The notes below the pieces were generated by a model that saw nothing but the letters and a program-made list of their open reading frames with translations, made no database searches and was not told where the DNA came from. Shown here one piece after another: positions 1 to 5,942 of a DNA stretch of 7,031 nucleotides (the first letter of the stretch is position 1; every line of letters begins with the position of its first letter). This DNA is from Oceanospirillaceae bacterium (lineage in GTDB: Bacteria > Pseudomonadota > Gammaproteobacteria > Pseudomonadales > Balneatricaceae): the NCBI GenBank assembly GCA_023954795.1, contig JAGSHA010000164.1, positions 1 through 7,031 of the forward strand, read 5' to 3'. Position numbers and translations under genes: made by a program.

Positions 1-668
1 ACCTTAAACGCATCAAGCCAGGCCAGATGCTGCGATTGAGGGCCGATACCCAGCATTCTGTCCATATAGACAATATCGCCGCTAAATAGCACGCCAGACT
101 CAGGTAACCATACCAACGTTTCTCCGCCGGTATGAGCAGGGCCAACAGGGATCAGTTGCAACTCAATACCTTCAACCGACATATCCGTTACCGTCGACAC
201 CGCCTCTTTAGCAGGCATCACCTCAGTCCCTTGCCAGCTATCACCTGTGTACCGGGAGGTCGATGCCATCTGTGCTTCTCCCCGAGCATGCTGATCAGCT
301 AACGTCTGTTCCGAGGTCAGCGTACGGATCCCCTGCTCAGCGAAATAGCGGTTACCAAACCAACGGTGATCCTGTCCGCCCGTATTGATGACCAACACAA
401 TCGGTTTATCGGTCACCGCCCTGATCTGTGCTTCAATCGCCTTCGCCCCTTTCAGGGTGCCCCCACTATCAATCAGTACAACGCCACGTTCACCCACGAT
501 AAAACCAAAATTGGCGTTGTTTGCTAAATTGGTTTCCGAGCGCTGCTCCATCGGACCAATCAAAGCAAAGATATCCTCCGTCACTTCAATTCGCTGTAAC
601 GTATTCGCATAGACTGAGGTGGCTACACATACGCTGAGCAACACTATCGTCCGTATTAGACCAACCAC
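1..668 (-). CDS. Exported metallo-beta-lactamase-fold hydrolase, C-terminus cut by window edge
   Basis: The reading frame was translated by hand from a GTG start at 668 and stays open to base 1 (222 codons visible), so the C-terminal part is missing. GTG is chosen because a purine-rich GGAGG sits 7 bases upstream and an in-frame stop (672-674) lies just beyond it. Residues 1-21 form a signal peptide (hydrophobic core, then VYA before N22), so the product is probably periplasmic. The fold is suggested by the strand and turn around VVLIDSGG (63-70), the loop NTGGQDHRWFGN (95-106), PAHTGGETLVW (177-187) and LFSGD (194-198). The usual HxHxDH zinc motif is not intact: its position reads GGQDHR. 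H179 and D198, at the later ligand positions, are kept. The start overlaps the thioredoxin gene by 13 bases, so it is the last visible gene of the arsenic-type operon. The substrate cannot be told from the sequence. Confidence 0.8.
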   Translation of the reverse strand, partial: MVGLIRTIVLLSVCVATSVYANTLQRIEVTEDIFALIGPMEQRSETNLANNANFGFIVGERGVVLIDSGGTLKGAKAIEAQIRAVTDKPIVLVINTGGQDHRWFGNRYFAEQGIRTLTSEQTLADQHARGEAQMASTSRYTGDSWQGTEVMPAKEAVSTVTDMSVEGIELQLIPVGPAHTGGETLVWLPESGVLFSGDIVYMDRMLGIGPQSQHLAWLDAFK

Positions 669-889
669 TGTTTAACCTCCTCCTGCGTGGGTATCCGGCC
701 GCTATGCACGACCCTTTCATCAATCACCACCGCCGGTGTGCTCATCACGCCGTATCCCATGATGACCTCAGGGCTTGTTTCCTTTTCCACGGTCACCGCT
801 ATCGCCTGCTCCCCCGCAACCTTTTCGATCACTTCCGCTGTTTTTGTACATTTGGTACAGCCGGTACCCAGTACTTTGATCTCTTTCAT
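656..889 (-). CDS. Small thioredoxin-like redox protein (CxxC)
   Basis: A 77-residue protein of the small thioredoxin/glutaredoxin-like group (redox-active disulfide protein type) often found beside COG0701 permeases. It begins with a beta strand, MKEIKVLG, followed by the redox motif C11-T-K-C14 at the start of the first helix. The cis-proline loop is T51-P52, in VMSTPAVVIDE. No signal peptide is seen, so it should be cytoplasmic. A longer frame reaches 967, but the ATG at 889 is preferred: it has GGAGG 6 bases upstream, starts exactly at the family's first strand, and avoids a 65-base overlap with the permease gene. It starts 13 bases after the permease stop. A role as thiol partner of the permease, or in handling a thiol-reactive metalloid, is inference. 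Confidence 0.88.
   Translation of the reverse strand: MKEIKVLGTGCTKCTKTAEVIEKVAGEQAIAVTVEKETSPEVIMGYGVMSTPAVVIDERVVHSGRIPTQEEVKQWLV
676..684 (-). promoter_or_regulatory. Ribosome binding site that fixes the GTG start of the MBL-fold gene
   Basis: Read on the minus strand, AGGAGGAGG lies inside the 3' end of the thioredoxin gene, 7 bases before the GTG at 668. It is one of the strongest Shine-Dalgarno matches in the window and supports translation from a non-ATG start that overlaps the upstream gene. Confidence 0.7.
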
Positions 890-902
890 CCCGAACCTCC
901 GG

Positions 903-1892
903 TCAATGTGGAAAAGCCACGTTAAAGATCCAGCCAACCGCCGTAAACGATAGCAATAACATGGCAAATAACGTGGCGAGTAATCGCCACTGCATCACTT
1001 GCTTCAACAATATAAACTCGGGGAAACTCGCCGCGACAGTACTCATACAAAATGCCAGTGTGGTACCGACCGGTAACCCTTTCAGCAACAAACTTTCCAT
1101 CACCGGAATCACGCCCGTCGCATTAGAATATAGGGGTATCCCCATCACCACGGCGGCAGGCACCGACCACCACTGCCCATTCCCCAGATTAGCTTCGACC
1201 CACCCCTCAGGTACAAATCCGTGCAAACCTGCGCCGAGGCCCACACCCACAAAAACCCATTTCCAGACCCGGCCCAGTATCTCTTGCGTTTCTTCGCGTG
1301 CAAACTGATGGCGCTCTGGCAGTGAAACGCGGGTGACGTCGCCCCTATCCAACATCTGTTGATGGGACGTTGCACGCTGATACGCTTTTGCCGCAAAGGG
1401 CTGAAGCCATTGCTCCGCCTTGATCAGATCAAGGAATATGCCACCAATGACACCGACACAAATGCCCACCAGCACGTACATCAGGGTAAATTCCCATCCC
1501 AACAGGCTCAGCAGCAATAGCACCGCCACTTCGTTTATCAGCGGTGAAGTCAGCAGAAAGGCCATCGTTATACCCACGGGAATTCCCGCCGACGTAAACC
1601 CCAGGAACACCGGAATGCTGGAGCAGGAACAAAACGGCGTGATCGCGCCAAACATTGAACCCAACAGATAACCCACACCACGATGTTTACTGGCCAGATA
1701 GTCGCGCACCCGCTCGACATTGAGCGATGCCCGCAACCAGGCCACAAGGTAGATCATCACCAGCAACAGGGCGAAGATCTTAGTCGTATCTTCCACAAAG
1801 AAATGCAATGCATCCCCGTGTTTGGTGTCAGCTGCCAAACCAAATATTTCGTACACCAACCAATCAGCAAAGCGGGTAAATACCTCAAACAT
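903..1892 (-). CDS. COG0701/ArsP-type permease (DUF318), probable metalloid efflux
   Basis: A 329-residue polytopic inner-membrane protein of the COG0701 permease family (PF03773), whose studied member ArsP exports trivalent organoarsenicals. Two related halves are visible. The first carries ITPFCSCSSIPVFLG (84-98) followed by FLLTSPLINEVA (112-123). The second carries MGIPLYSNATGVIPV (250-264) and a KGLPVGTTLAF segment (271-281). Hydrophobic stretches near 37-53, 73-102, 106-130, 136-156, 208-226, 244-266, 273-292 and 302-325 fit about eight membrane spans. A charged, likely cytoplasmic loop spans about 158-207. The cysteine pair C88/C90 is the natural candidate for binding a thiophilic substrate. 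Its ATG overlaps the 3' end of the ACR3 gene by 8 bases, with GGAG 7 bases upstream, implying translational coupling. The substrate could be organoarsenical, arsenite or another metalloid. Family assignment is firm, substrate is not. Confidence 0.88.
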   Translation of the reverse strand: MFEVFTRFADWLVYEIFGLAADTKHGDALHFFVEDTTKIFALLLVMIYLVAWLRASLNVERVRDYLASKHRGVGYLLGSMFGAITPFCSCSSIPVFLGFTSAGIPVGITMAFLLTSPLINEVAVLLLLSLLGWEFTLMYVLVGICVGVIGGIFLDLIKAEQWLQPFAAKAYQRATSHQQMLDRGDVTRVSLPERHQFAREETQEILGRVWKWVFVGVGLGAGLHGFVPEGWVEANLGNGQWWSVPAAVVMGIPLYSNATGVIPVMESLLLKGLPVGTTLAFCMSTVAASFPEFILLKQVMQWRLLATLFAMLLLSFTAVGWIFNVAFPH

Positions 1893-2928
1893 CCTGTTTC
1901 TCCATAAACCAGTGTCGAGTCCGGTTAATCATCATTACCAGTGACAGCATCACCGGTACCTCCACCAACACTCCCACAACCGTCGCCAGCGCCGCACCGG
2001 AGTGCAATCCAAATAAGGATATCGCCACCGCGACCGCCAGCTCGAAGAAATTGGAAGTCCCGATTAAGCACGCCGGTGCCGCAATGTTGTGCGGCAAATG
2101 CATCTTTTTCGCTGCTAAATAAGCAATAAAGAAAATACCGTAGGTCTGCAGCAACAGCGGGATAGCAATCAATACGATGGTCTGAGGTTGCGTCAAAATG
2201 ACTTCTGCCTGAAAACCAAACAGCAACACAACCGTTGCCAGCAATCCCAAGACAGACCAGGGTTTCATCCGGTGTAGGAAATGCTCCAGTGTATGCTGTG
2301 CGCCCGGTTGCTTTGCATGCCTATTCAGCCGGCTACGGGTGACAATGCCTGCGATGAGGGGTAATACCACATAGAGCCCCACCGATAGCACCAACGTTTC
2401 CCAAGGCACCGTGATATCGCTCACCCCCAACAAGAATGCAGCGATCGGGGCAAAAGCGAAGATCATGATCAGGTCGTTGACTGACACCTGCACCAGCGTG
2501 TAATCCGGGTCTCCGTCGGTGAGCTGACTCCAGACGAACACCATCGCGGTGCAAGGCGCGACCCCTAACAAGATCATGCCTGCGATATATTCCCCCGCAG
2601 ACTGAGGGTCGACCAAGTCGGCGAACAGTACTCTGAAGAAGAGCCAGCCCAGCGCGGCCATTGAGAAGGGCTTGATCAGCCAGTTGATCACCAACGTCAG
2701 CATTAAACCCCGTGGTTTCTTGCCAACGTCTCGAATACGGGAAAAATCCACCTGCACCATCATCGGGTAGATCATGACCCAGATGAATAACGCCACGACA
2801 AGATTAACGTGGGCAATTTCTAACCCGGCAATCGCTGAAAATACCGATGGCACCCAGTTACCCAGAATGACCCCCACAGCAATACACAGAGCAATCCAGA
2901 CCGATAGGTAACGCTCAAAAATACCCAT
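1885..2928 (-). CDS. acr3: ACR3-family arsenite efflux transporter
   Basis: A 347-residue inner-membrane carrier of the ACR3 (arsenical resistance-3, BASS-like) family, which exports arsenite and in some members antimonite using the proton gradient. The family's key cysteine lies in LLGVAPCTAMVFVWSQL (C126), followed by a polar DGDPDYTLVQVSVND segment (138-152). A second hallmark, GTSNFFELAVAVAI (290-303), holds conserved E296. These correspond to the cysteine and glutamate shown to be essential in studied Acr3 proteins. About ten hydrophobic spans are apparent, and length is normal for the family. ATG 2928 is preceded by AAGGA about 10 bases upstream. It is the first gene of the operon and is divergent from nrtA. 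No arsR or arsC accompanies it here, so regulator and arsenate reductase, if present, lie elsewhere. Confidence 0.93.
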   Translation of the reverse strand: MGIFERYLSVWIALCIAVGVILGNWVPSVFSAIAGLEIAHVNLVVALFIWVMIYPMMVQVDFSRIRDVGKKPRGLMLTLVINWLIKPFSMAALGWLFFRVLFADLVDPQSAGEYIAGMILLGVAPCTAMVFVWSQLTDGDPDYTLVQVSVNDLIMIFAFAPIAAFLLGVSDITVPWETLVLSVGLYVVLPLIAGIVTRSRLNRHAKQPGAQHTLEHFLHRMKPWSVLGLLATVVLLFGFQAEVILTQPQTIVLIAIPLLLQTYGIFFIAYLAAKKMHLPHNIAAPACLIGTSNFFELAVAVAISLFGLHSGAALATVVGVLVEVPVMLSLVMMINRTRHWFMEKQDV

Positions 2929-3000
2929 GCTTATCTTTTCCTTGTGAGGTGCTTTTTTCTATACGCCTGTTCATGTCGATCAATGCTCTGAAAACGCAGA

Positions 3001-3060
3001 TCAAAGGTATATAAGAATTTAATCATATATGAATATAAATATATATGTTTTTTCAGATAT
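3001..3060 (-). promoter_or_regulatory. Candidate promoter and ArsR-type operator of the arsenic operon
   Basis: The stretch is strikingly AT-rich compared with its surroundings and lies 70-130 bases upstream of the acr3 start. It contains the perfect palindrome CATATATG (3024-3031) and a near copy, TATATATG (3040-3047), 16 bases apart. The second copy is followed by a T-run. From memory, the E. coli arsR operator region contains a similar TCATATATG followed by T's, so an ArsR-family repressor encoded elsewhere could bind here. TATA-like -10 sequences are abundant on the minus strand (for example TATATA near 3007-3012), but no -35/-10 pair stands out. The position is well supported as a control region; the named regulator is inference. 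Confidence 0.4.
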
Positions 3061-3154
3061 GTTTGAACGGTTTTCTATTCTGAAGCGTAGCCCTCGCCCA
3101 CTGGCGATGCCCAAATGACGTGCAAATCACTTCCGCAGCCTGACGAGACATAGC

Positions 3155-3171
3155 TGCGCCAAAACGATGCT
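3155..3171. promoter_or_regulatory. Candidate NtrC enhancer site
   Basis: TGCGCC-AAAAC-GATGCT matches the NtrC dyad TGCRYY-N5-RRYGCA at 11 of 12 defined bases. It is centred about 140 bases upstream of the predicted nrtA transcription start, where NtrC enhancer sites usually lie. A weaker dyad at 3108-3124 keeps TGC-N11-GCA but matches poorly inside. Both are pattern matches by eye. Confidence 0.4.
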
Positions 3172-3278
3172 CACCTTTCCGAGCCCGCCCTATGATGCAG
3201 CGCAGCATTAATATAAATACAGGTGAAATCCGAAACAAAAAACCAATAACATTTTGATTTATAAAAACTTTTAAAAAT

Positions 3279-3294
3279 TGGCACACCTAATGCT
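3279..3294 (+). promoter_or_regulatory. Sigma-54 (RpoN) promoter of nrtABC
   Basis: TGGCACACCTAATGCT fits the sigma-54 consensus TGGCACG-N4-TTGCW at all but two positions. The invariant GG (3280-3281) and GC (3292-3293) are exactly 10 bases apart. Taking them as -25/-24 and -13/-12 puts the transcription start at about 3305, only 8 bases before the first leader hairpin, so promoter and leader agree with each other. Sigma-54 promoters for nitrate assimilation genes are normally activated by NtrC under nitrogen limitation. Confidence 0.78.
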
Positions 3295-3312
3295 ATAGCC
3301 ATGGCATCAAGT

Positions 3313-3404
3313 GCACCAATGGCGGTGCCAGATAAATAACCGGATACATACACGCTGACGTGTATTGAACAATTCACCGGAACAGCATCAGGCAAAGGCG
3401 TCTG
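3313..3404 (+). promoter_or_regulatory. Two-hairpin ANTAR-type antiterminator (NasR/NasT class) in the nrtA leader
   Basis: Hairpin P1 (3313-3328) is GCACC-AATGGC-GGTGC: five perfect pairs closing a six-base loop. Hairpin P2 (3389-3404) is CAGGC-AAAGGC-GTCTG: five pairs, one a G-U wobble, closing a six-base loop. Both loops have A at position 1 and G at position 4, the signature of RNA bound by ANTAR-domain antiterminators. The 3' half of P2 (from 3394) is also the 5' arm of the terminator at 3394-3443, so P2 and terminator cannot form together. Known NasR/NasT proteins bind such pairs in nitrate assimilation leaders and allow read-through when nitrate is present. The P1-P2 linker of 60 bases is long and contains an extra hairpin. 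The regulator gene is not in the window. Confidence 0.8.
3348..3365 (+). repeat. Extra perfect hairpin between P1 and P2 of the nrtA leader
   Basis: ATACACG-CTGA-CGTGTAT forms seven uninterrupted pairs around a four-base loop. It sits between the two ANTAR-type hairpins and may shorten the effective distance between them. It does not fit the AxxGxx six-base loop rule itself. Confidence 0.55.
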
Positions 3405-3449
3405 TTCTCCCAGTCATCACTGGTGTGGAACGACGTCTTTTTTATTTTT
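3394..3449 (+). terminator. Leader intrinsic terminator (attenuator) upstream of nrtA
   Basis: A long hairpin pairs 3394-3402 with 3432-3440 (one G-U wobble), then 3404-3408 with 3427-3431 after a single-base bulge. A perfect inner stem, CCAGT with ACTGG (3410-3414 and 3419-3423), closes a CATC loop. It runs directly into six T's (3438-3443), an A and five more T's (3445-3449). It ends about 20 bases before the nrtA start codon, so it should stop transcription before the operon unless P2 forms instead. Its 5' foot AAAGGC is the P2 loop. Confidence 0.85.
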
Positions 3450-3470
3450 GGGTTATCAACGGAGATGACT

Positions 3471-4850
3471 ATGTTCAAGAAATCACACTCCCTGTTAAGT
3501 CGTGTCATCAGCACGACGGTATTGGCGGCTAGTCTGGCTACAGCACCTGCATGGGCTGCAATCGGCGAACCGGAAAAGGAAGACCTGAAGTTCGGCTTTA
3601 TCAAGCTGACAGACATGGCACCACTGGCCATTGCTTATGAGAAGGGTTACTTCGAAGACGAAGGTCTTTATGTGCAACTGGAAGCACAGGCAAACTGGAA
3701 AGTGTTGCTGGACCGTGTGATTGATGGACAACTTGACGGTGCGCACATGCTGGCGGGTCAGCCACTGGGAGCTACCATCGGTTTTGGTACAAAAGCCGAC
3801 ATCATTACCGCCTTCAGCATGGATCTCAACGGCAACGCGATTACGGTATCGAACGACATCTGGGATCAGATGAAGCAATACATCCCCAACGGTCCGGACG
3901 GCAAGCCGGTACATCCAATCAAAGCGGATGCGTTAAAACCCGTCATCGAGAAATACAAGGACGAAGGTAAGCCGTTCAACATGGGGATGGTATTCCCGGT
4001 ATCCACCCACAACTATGAACTGCGTTACTGGCTGGCGGCCGGTGGCATCAACCCGGGTTACTACGCTCCCCACAAAGGGGATACCTCCGGTCAGATCGAT
4101 GCTGATGCGCTGCTGTCCGTCACCCCTCCACCGCAGATGCCTGCCACCATGGAAGCCGGCACTATCTACGGTTACTGCGTCGGTGAACCCTGGAACCAGC
4201 AAGCGGTGTTCAAAGGCATCGGCGTACCGGTGGTGACCGACTATGAGATCTGGAAAGACAACCCTGAGAAAGTCTTCGGTGTATCTAAACACTGGGCGGA
4301 AGAATATCCAAACACTCACCTGCGTGTCGTGAAAGCGATGATCCGTGCAGCGAAGTGGCTGGATGACAAGAACAACGCCAACCGTCCGGAAGCGGTAAAG
4401 ATTCTGTCCCAGTCTGAATATGTAGGCGCCGATTACGACGTCATTGCCAACTCCATGACCGGCACCTTCGAATACGAAAAGGGCGACAAGCGTGACGTAC
4501 CTGATTTCAACGTATTCTTCCGACACAACGCAACATACCCGTACTACTCCGATGCGATCTGGTATCTGACACAGATGCGCCGCTGGGGTCAGATTGCTGA
4601 TCCGAAACCGGACAGCTGGTACATGGATATTGCCAAAAAAGTGTACCGTCCCGACATCTACCGCCAGGCGGCTGAAGAGCTGATCGCTGATGGCGTCATC
4701 AGTGCAGCGGAGTTCCCGGATTTCGCCACTGAAGACGGTTTCAAAGCACCGCAAACTCACTTCATCGATAACATCACCTACGACGGCTCTAAGCCAAACG
4801 AATATCTGAAGAAGTTTGAAATTGGTCTGAAAGACGATCAGAAAATCTGA
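3471..4850 (+). CDS. nrtA: Nitrate/nitrite ABC transporter substrate-binding protein (CmpA/NrtA family)
   Basis: A 459-residue periplasmic binding protein that captures nitrate (possibly nitrite) for the NrtBC importer. Residues 1-29 are a Sec signal peptide with a KK head, hydrophobic core and AWA cleavage motif. There is no lipobox cysteine, so unlike the cyanobacterial lipoprotein it should be soluble. The mature protein opens with the family pattern LKFGFIKLTDMAPLAIAYEKGYF and contains the typical GYCVGEPWNQQAVFKGIG segment near 243-260. ATG 3471 is chosen because GGAG ends 6 bases before it and the signal peptide begins there. ATG 3465 is too close to GGAG, and a longer in-frame start at 3423 lies inside the terminator. 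The signal peptide and following permease argue against the cytoplasmic paralogue NasS. Bicarbonate (CmpA) is an alternative substrate, made unlikely by the leader type. Confidence 0.93.
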   Translation: MFKKSHSLLSRVISTTVLAASLATAPAWAAIGEPEKEDLKFGFIKLTDMAPLAIAYEKGYFEDEGLYVQLEAQANWKVLLDRVIDGQLDGAHMLAGQPLGATIGFGTKADIITAFSMDLNGNAITVSNDIWDQMKQYIPNGPDGKPVHPIKADALKPVIEKYKDEGKPFNMGMVFPVSTHNYELRYWLAAGGINPGYYAPHKGDTSGQIDADALLSVTPPPQMPATMEAGTIYGYCVGEPWNQQAVFKGIGVPVVTDYEIWKDNPEKVFGVSKHWAEEYPNTHLRVVKAMIRAAKWLDDKNNANRPEAVKILSQSEYVGADYDVIANSMTGTFEYEKGDKRDVPDFNVFFRHNATYPYYSDAIWYLTQMRRWGQIADPKPDSWYMDIAKKVYRPDIYRQAAEELIADGVISAAEFPDFATEDGFKAPQTHFIDNITYDGSKPNEYLKKFEIGLKDDQKI

Positions 4851-4856
4851 TGACCT

Positions 4857-4890
4857 GCTCCCTGCTGGCAAGGTATCGCCAGTGGGGGGC
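4857..4890 (+). promoter_or_regulatory. Stable intercistronic hairpin between nrtA and nrtB
   Basis: Thirteen consecutive pairs, three of them G-U, join 4857-4869 to 4878-4890 around the eight-base loop AAGGTATC. It begins 6 bases after the nrtA stop and is followed by only four T's. That makes a full terminator less likely than a partial terminator or an mRNA-stabilising stem keeping nrtA message in excess. The nrtB ribosome site GGGAG (4898-4902) lies just downstream and stays free. Confidence 0.6.
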
Positions 4891-4910
4891 GTTTTGCGGG
4901 AGTATCCATT

Positions 4911-5918
4911 ATGAGTCATTCATCTACAAAATCATCTAATCCGCTGGCGGCTCTGCTGTCTGTCTTCCAGTGTGAAAACCCGGTTCAATCTGCGTTGCAG
5001 AGTTTGAAGCAGCTCATTTTGCCTTTGATTGGCATGCTGGTCTTTCTGCTGATCTGGGATATAGGTGCTAAAAATATTCACACTTCTCTGGGTACGTTTC
5101 CCGGCCCTGCACAAGTTTACGAACAAACGCGTGGCCTGATCGACGATCATCAGGCTGAACGCCAGAAAGAGGTCGCGTTCTACGAGCGTCAGGACATACG
5201 CAACGCGAAAAAATTGGAAAAAAACCCGGACGCCAAGATCAAAGTCCGCCCCTATACCGGCAAACCGACATTTTTTGATCAGATCGGCACCAGTCTGGTC
5301 ACCGTATTGGCAGGCTTCTTTTTCGCATCACTGATCGCGATCCCTGCGGGCATCATGATCGGGCTTAACCAACCGCTCTATTCCGCACTGAACCCGCTGA
5401 TTCAGCTGTTTAAACCCGTGTCACCACTGGCATGGCTGCCGCTGGTCACGATGGTGGTCAGTGCAGTGTACGTCAGCAAAGATCCGATGTTTGCCAAATC
5501 CTTTATCACCTCACTGGTCACCGTATCACTGTGCTGTTTATGGCCAACGCTGCTGAACACCGCTGTAGGTGTTTCAGGTATCAGCAAAGATCTGCAGAAC
5601 GTGTCTCAGGTATTACGCCTCTCCTTCTTTACTCACGTGGTGAAGATCGTACTGCCTTCTTCTATTCCGATGATGTTCACCGGTCTGCGCCTGTCGCTGG
5701 GTATTGCATGGATGGTACTGATCGCCGCAGAGATGCTGGCTCAGAACCCGGGCCTGGGTAAGTTCGTCTGGGATGAGTTCCAGAACGGCAGCTCCAACTC
5801 ACTGGGTCGCATCATGGTCGCTGTACTGGTGATTGGCCTGATCGGCTTCATGCTGGACCGCATTATGTTGCTGATCCAGAAGAAAGTGTCTTGGGATAAA
5901 ACAGCCATTCTGCGCTAA
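4911..5918 (+). CDS. nrtB: Nitrate ABC transporter inner-membrane permease
   Basis: A 335-residue permease of the binding-protein-dependent transport family (BPD_transp_1). It forms the membrane channel for nitrate delivered by NrtA, driven by NrtC. Hydrophobic spans lie near 33-51, 127-150, 168-188, 198-219, 253-276 and 299-323. The cytoplasmic coupling (EAA-type) region is around 235-265, containing KIVLPSSIPMMFTGLRLSLG. Between spans 1 and 2 there is a hydrophilic, charged insert (about 70-125, rich in K, E and R), which makes the protein longer than the roughly 275-280 residues of cyanobacterial NrtB. The start has GGGAG 8 bases upstream, and the gene follows nrtA after 60 bases occupied by a hairpin. 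Confidence 0.93.
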   Translation: MSHSSTKSSNPLAALLSVFQCENPVQSALQSLKQLILPLIGMLVFLLIWDIGAKNIHTSLGTFPGPAQVYEQTRGLIDDHQAERQKEVAFYERQDIRNAKKLEKNPDAKIKVRPYTGKPTFFDQIGTSLVTVLAGFFFASLIAIPAGIMIGLNQPLYSALNPLIQLFKPVSPLAWLPLVTMVVSAVYVSKDPMFAKSFITSLVTVSLCCLWPTLLNTAVGVSGISKDLQNVSQVLRLSFFTHVVKIVLPSSIPMMFTGLRLSLGIAWMVLIAAEMLAQNPGLGKFVWDEFQNGSSNSLGRIMVAVLVIGLIGFMLDRIMLLIQKKVSWDKTAILR

Positions 5919-5942
5919 CTCAACCTCACAAGGAGAAGACTG

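Larger units (their letters stand above)
2929..3470. other. Divergent intergenic control region between the ars-type and nrt operons
   Basis: This 542-base stretch has no convincing protein gene. Short open frames on either strand lack a ribosome site and resemble no family I recognise. From left to right it holds the acr3 ribosome site and 5' leader, an AT-rich candidate operator (3001-3060), and about 220 bases with candidate NtrC sites, the best at 3155-3171. It then holds the sigma-54 promoter (3279-3294) and the structured nrtA leader with two hexaloop hairpins and a terminator (3305-3449). The nrtA ribosome site GGAG (3461-3464) comes last. Confidence 0.8.

Noticed and set aside
890..967. 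Longer N-terminus for the thioredoxin-like protein, starting at 967
   Set aside because: The extra 26 residues do not fit the family and would overlap the permease gene by 65 bases. ATG 889 has a GGAGG at ideal distance.
3053..3286. A 77-codon open frame on the minus strand in the intergenic region
   Set aside because: No ribosome binding site, no recognisable domain, and it overlaps the sigma-54 promoter, the candidate NtrC sites and the ars control region. Best read as chance.
3377..3392. Alternative P2 with loop ACAGCA (A1, G4)
   Set aside because: Its stem has a G-A mismatch, it does not overlap the terminator, and the second leader has no counterpart. P2 at 3389-3404 fits all three criteria.
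3379..3408. Alternative pairing of GGAACAG with CTGTTCT as the main antiterminator
   Set aside because: Seven pairs close a 16-base loop with no AxxGxx signature and conflict with P2. The matching hexaloop P2 in the second leader makes P2 the better choice, though this pairing could form transiently.
3423..3470. Upstream in-frame starts for nrtA at 3423 and 3465
   Set aside because: 3423 lies within the terminator hairpin, and 3465 abuts the GGAG sequence. A clean signal peptide begins at 3471.
3471..4850. Reading NrtA as the cytoplasmic nitrate sensor NasS
   Set aside because: A clear Sec signal peptide and directly following permease and ATPase genes show a transport binding protein.
3933..4919. 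A 328-codon open frame antisense to nrtA
   Set aside because: It is a shadow of the nrtA coding sequence: no ribosome site, no recognisable family, and nrtA is unmistakable on the other strand.
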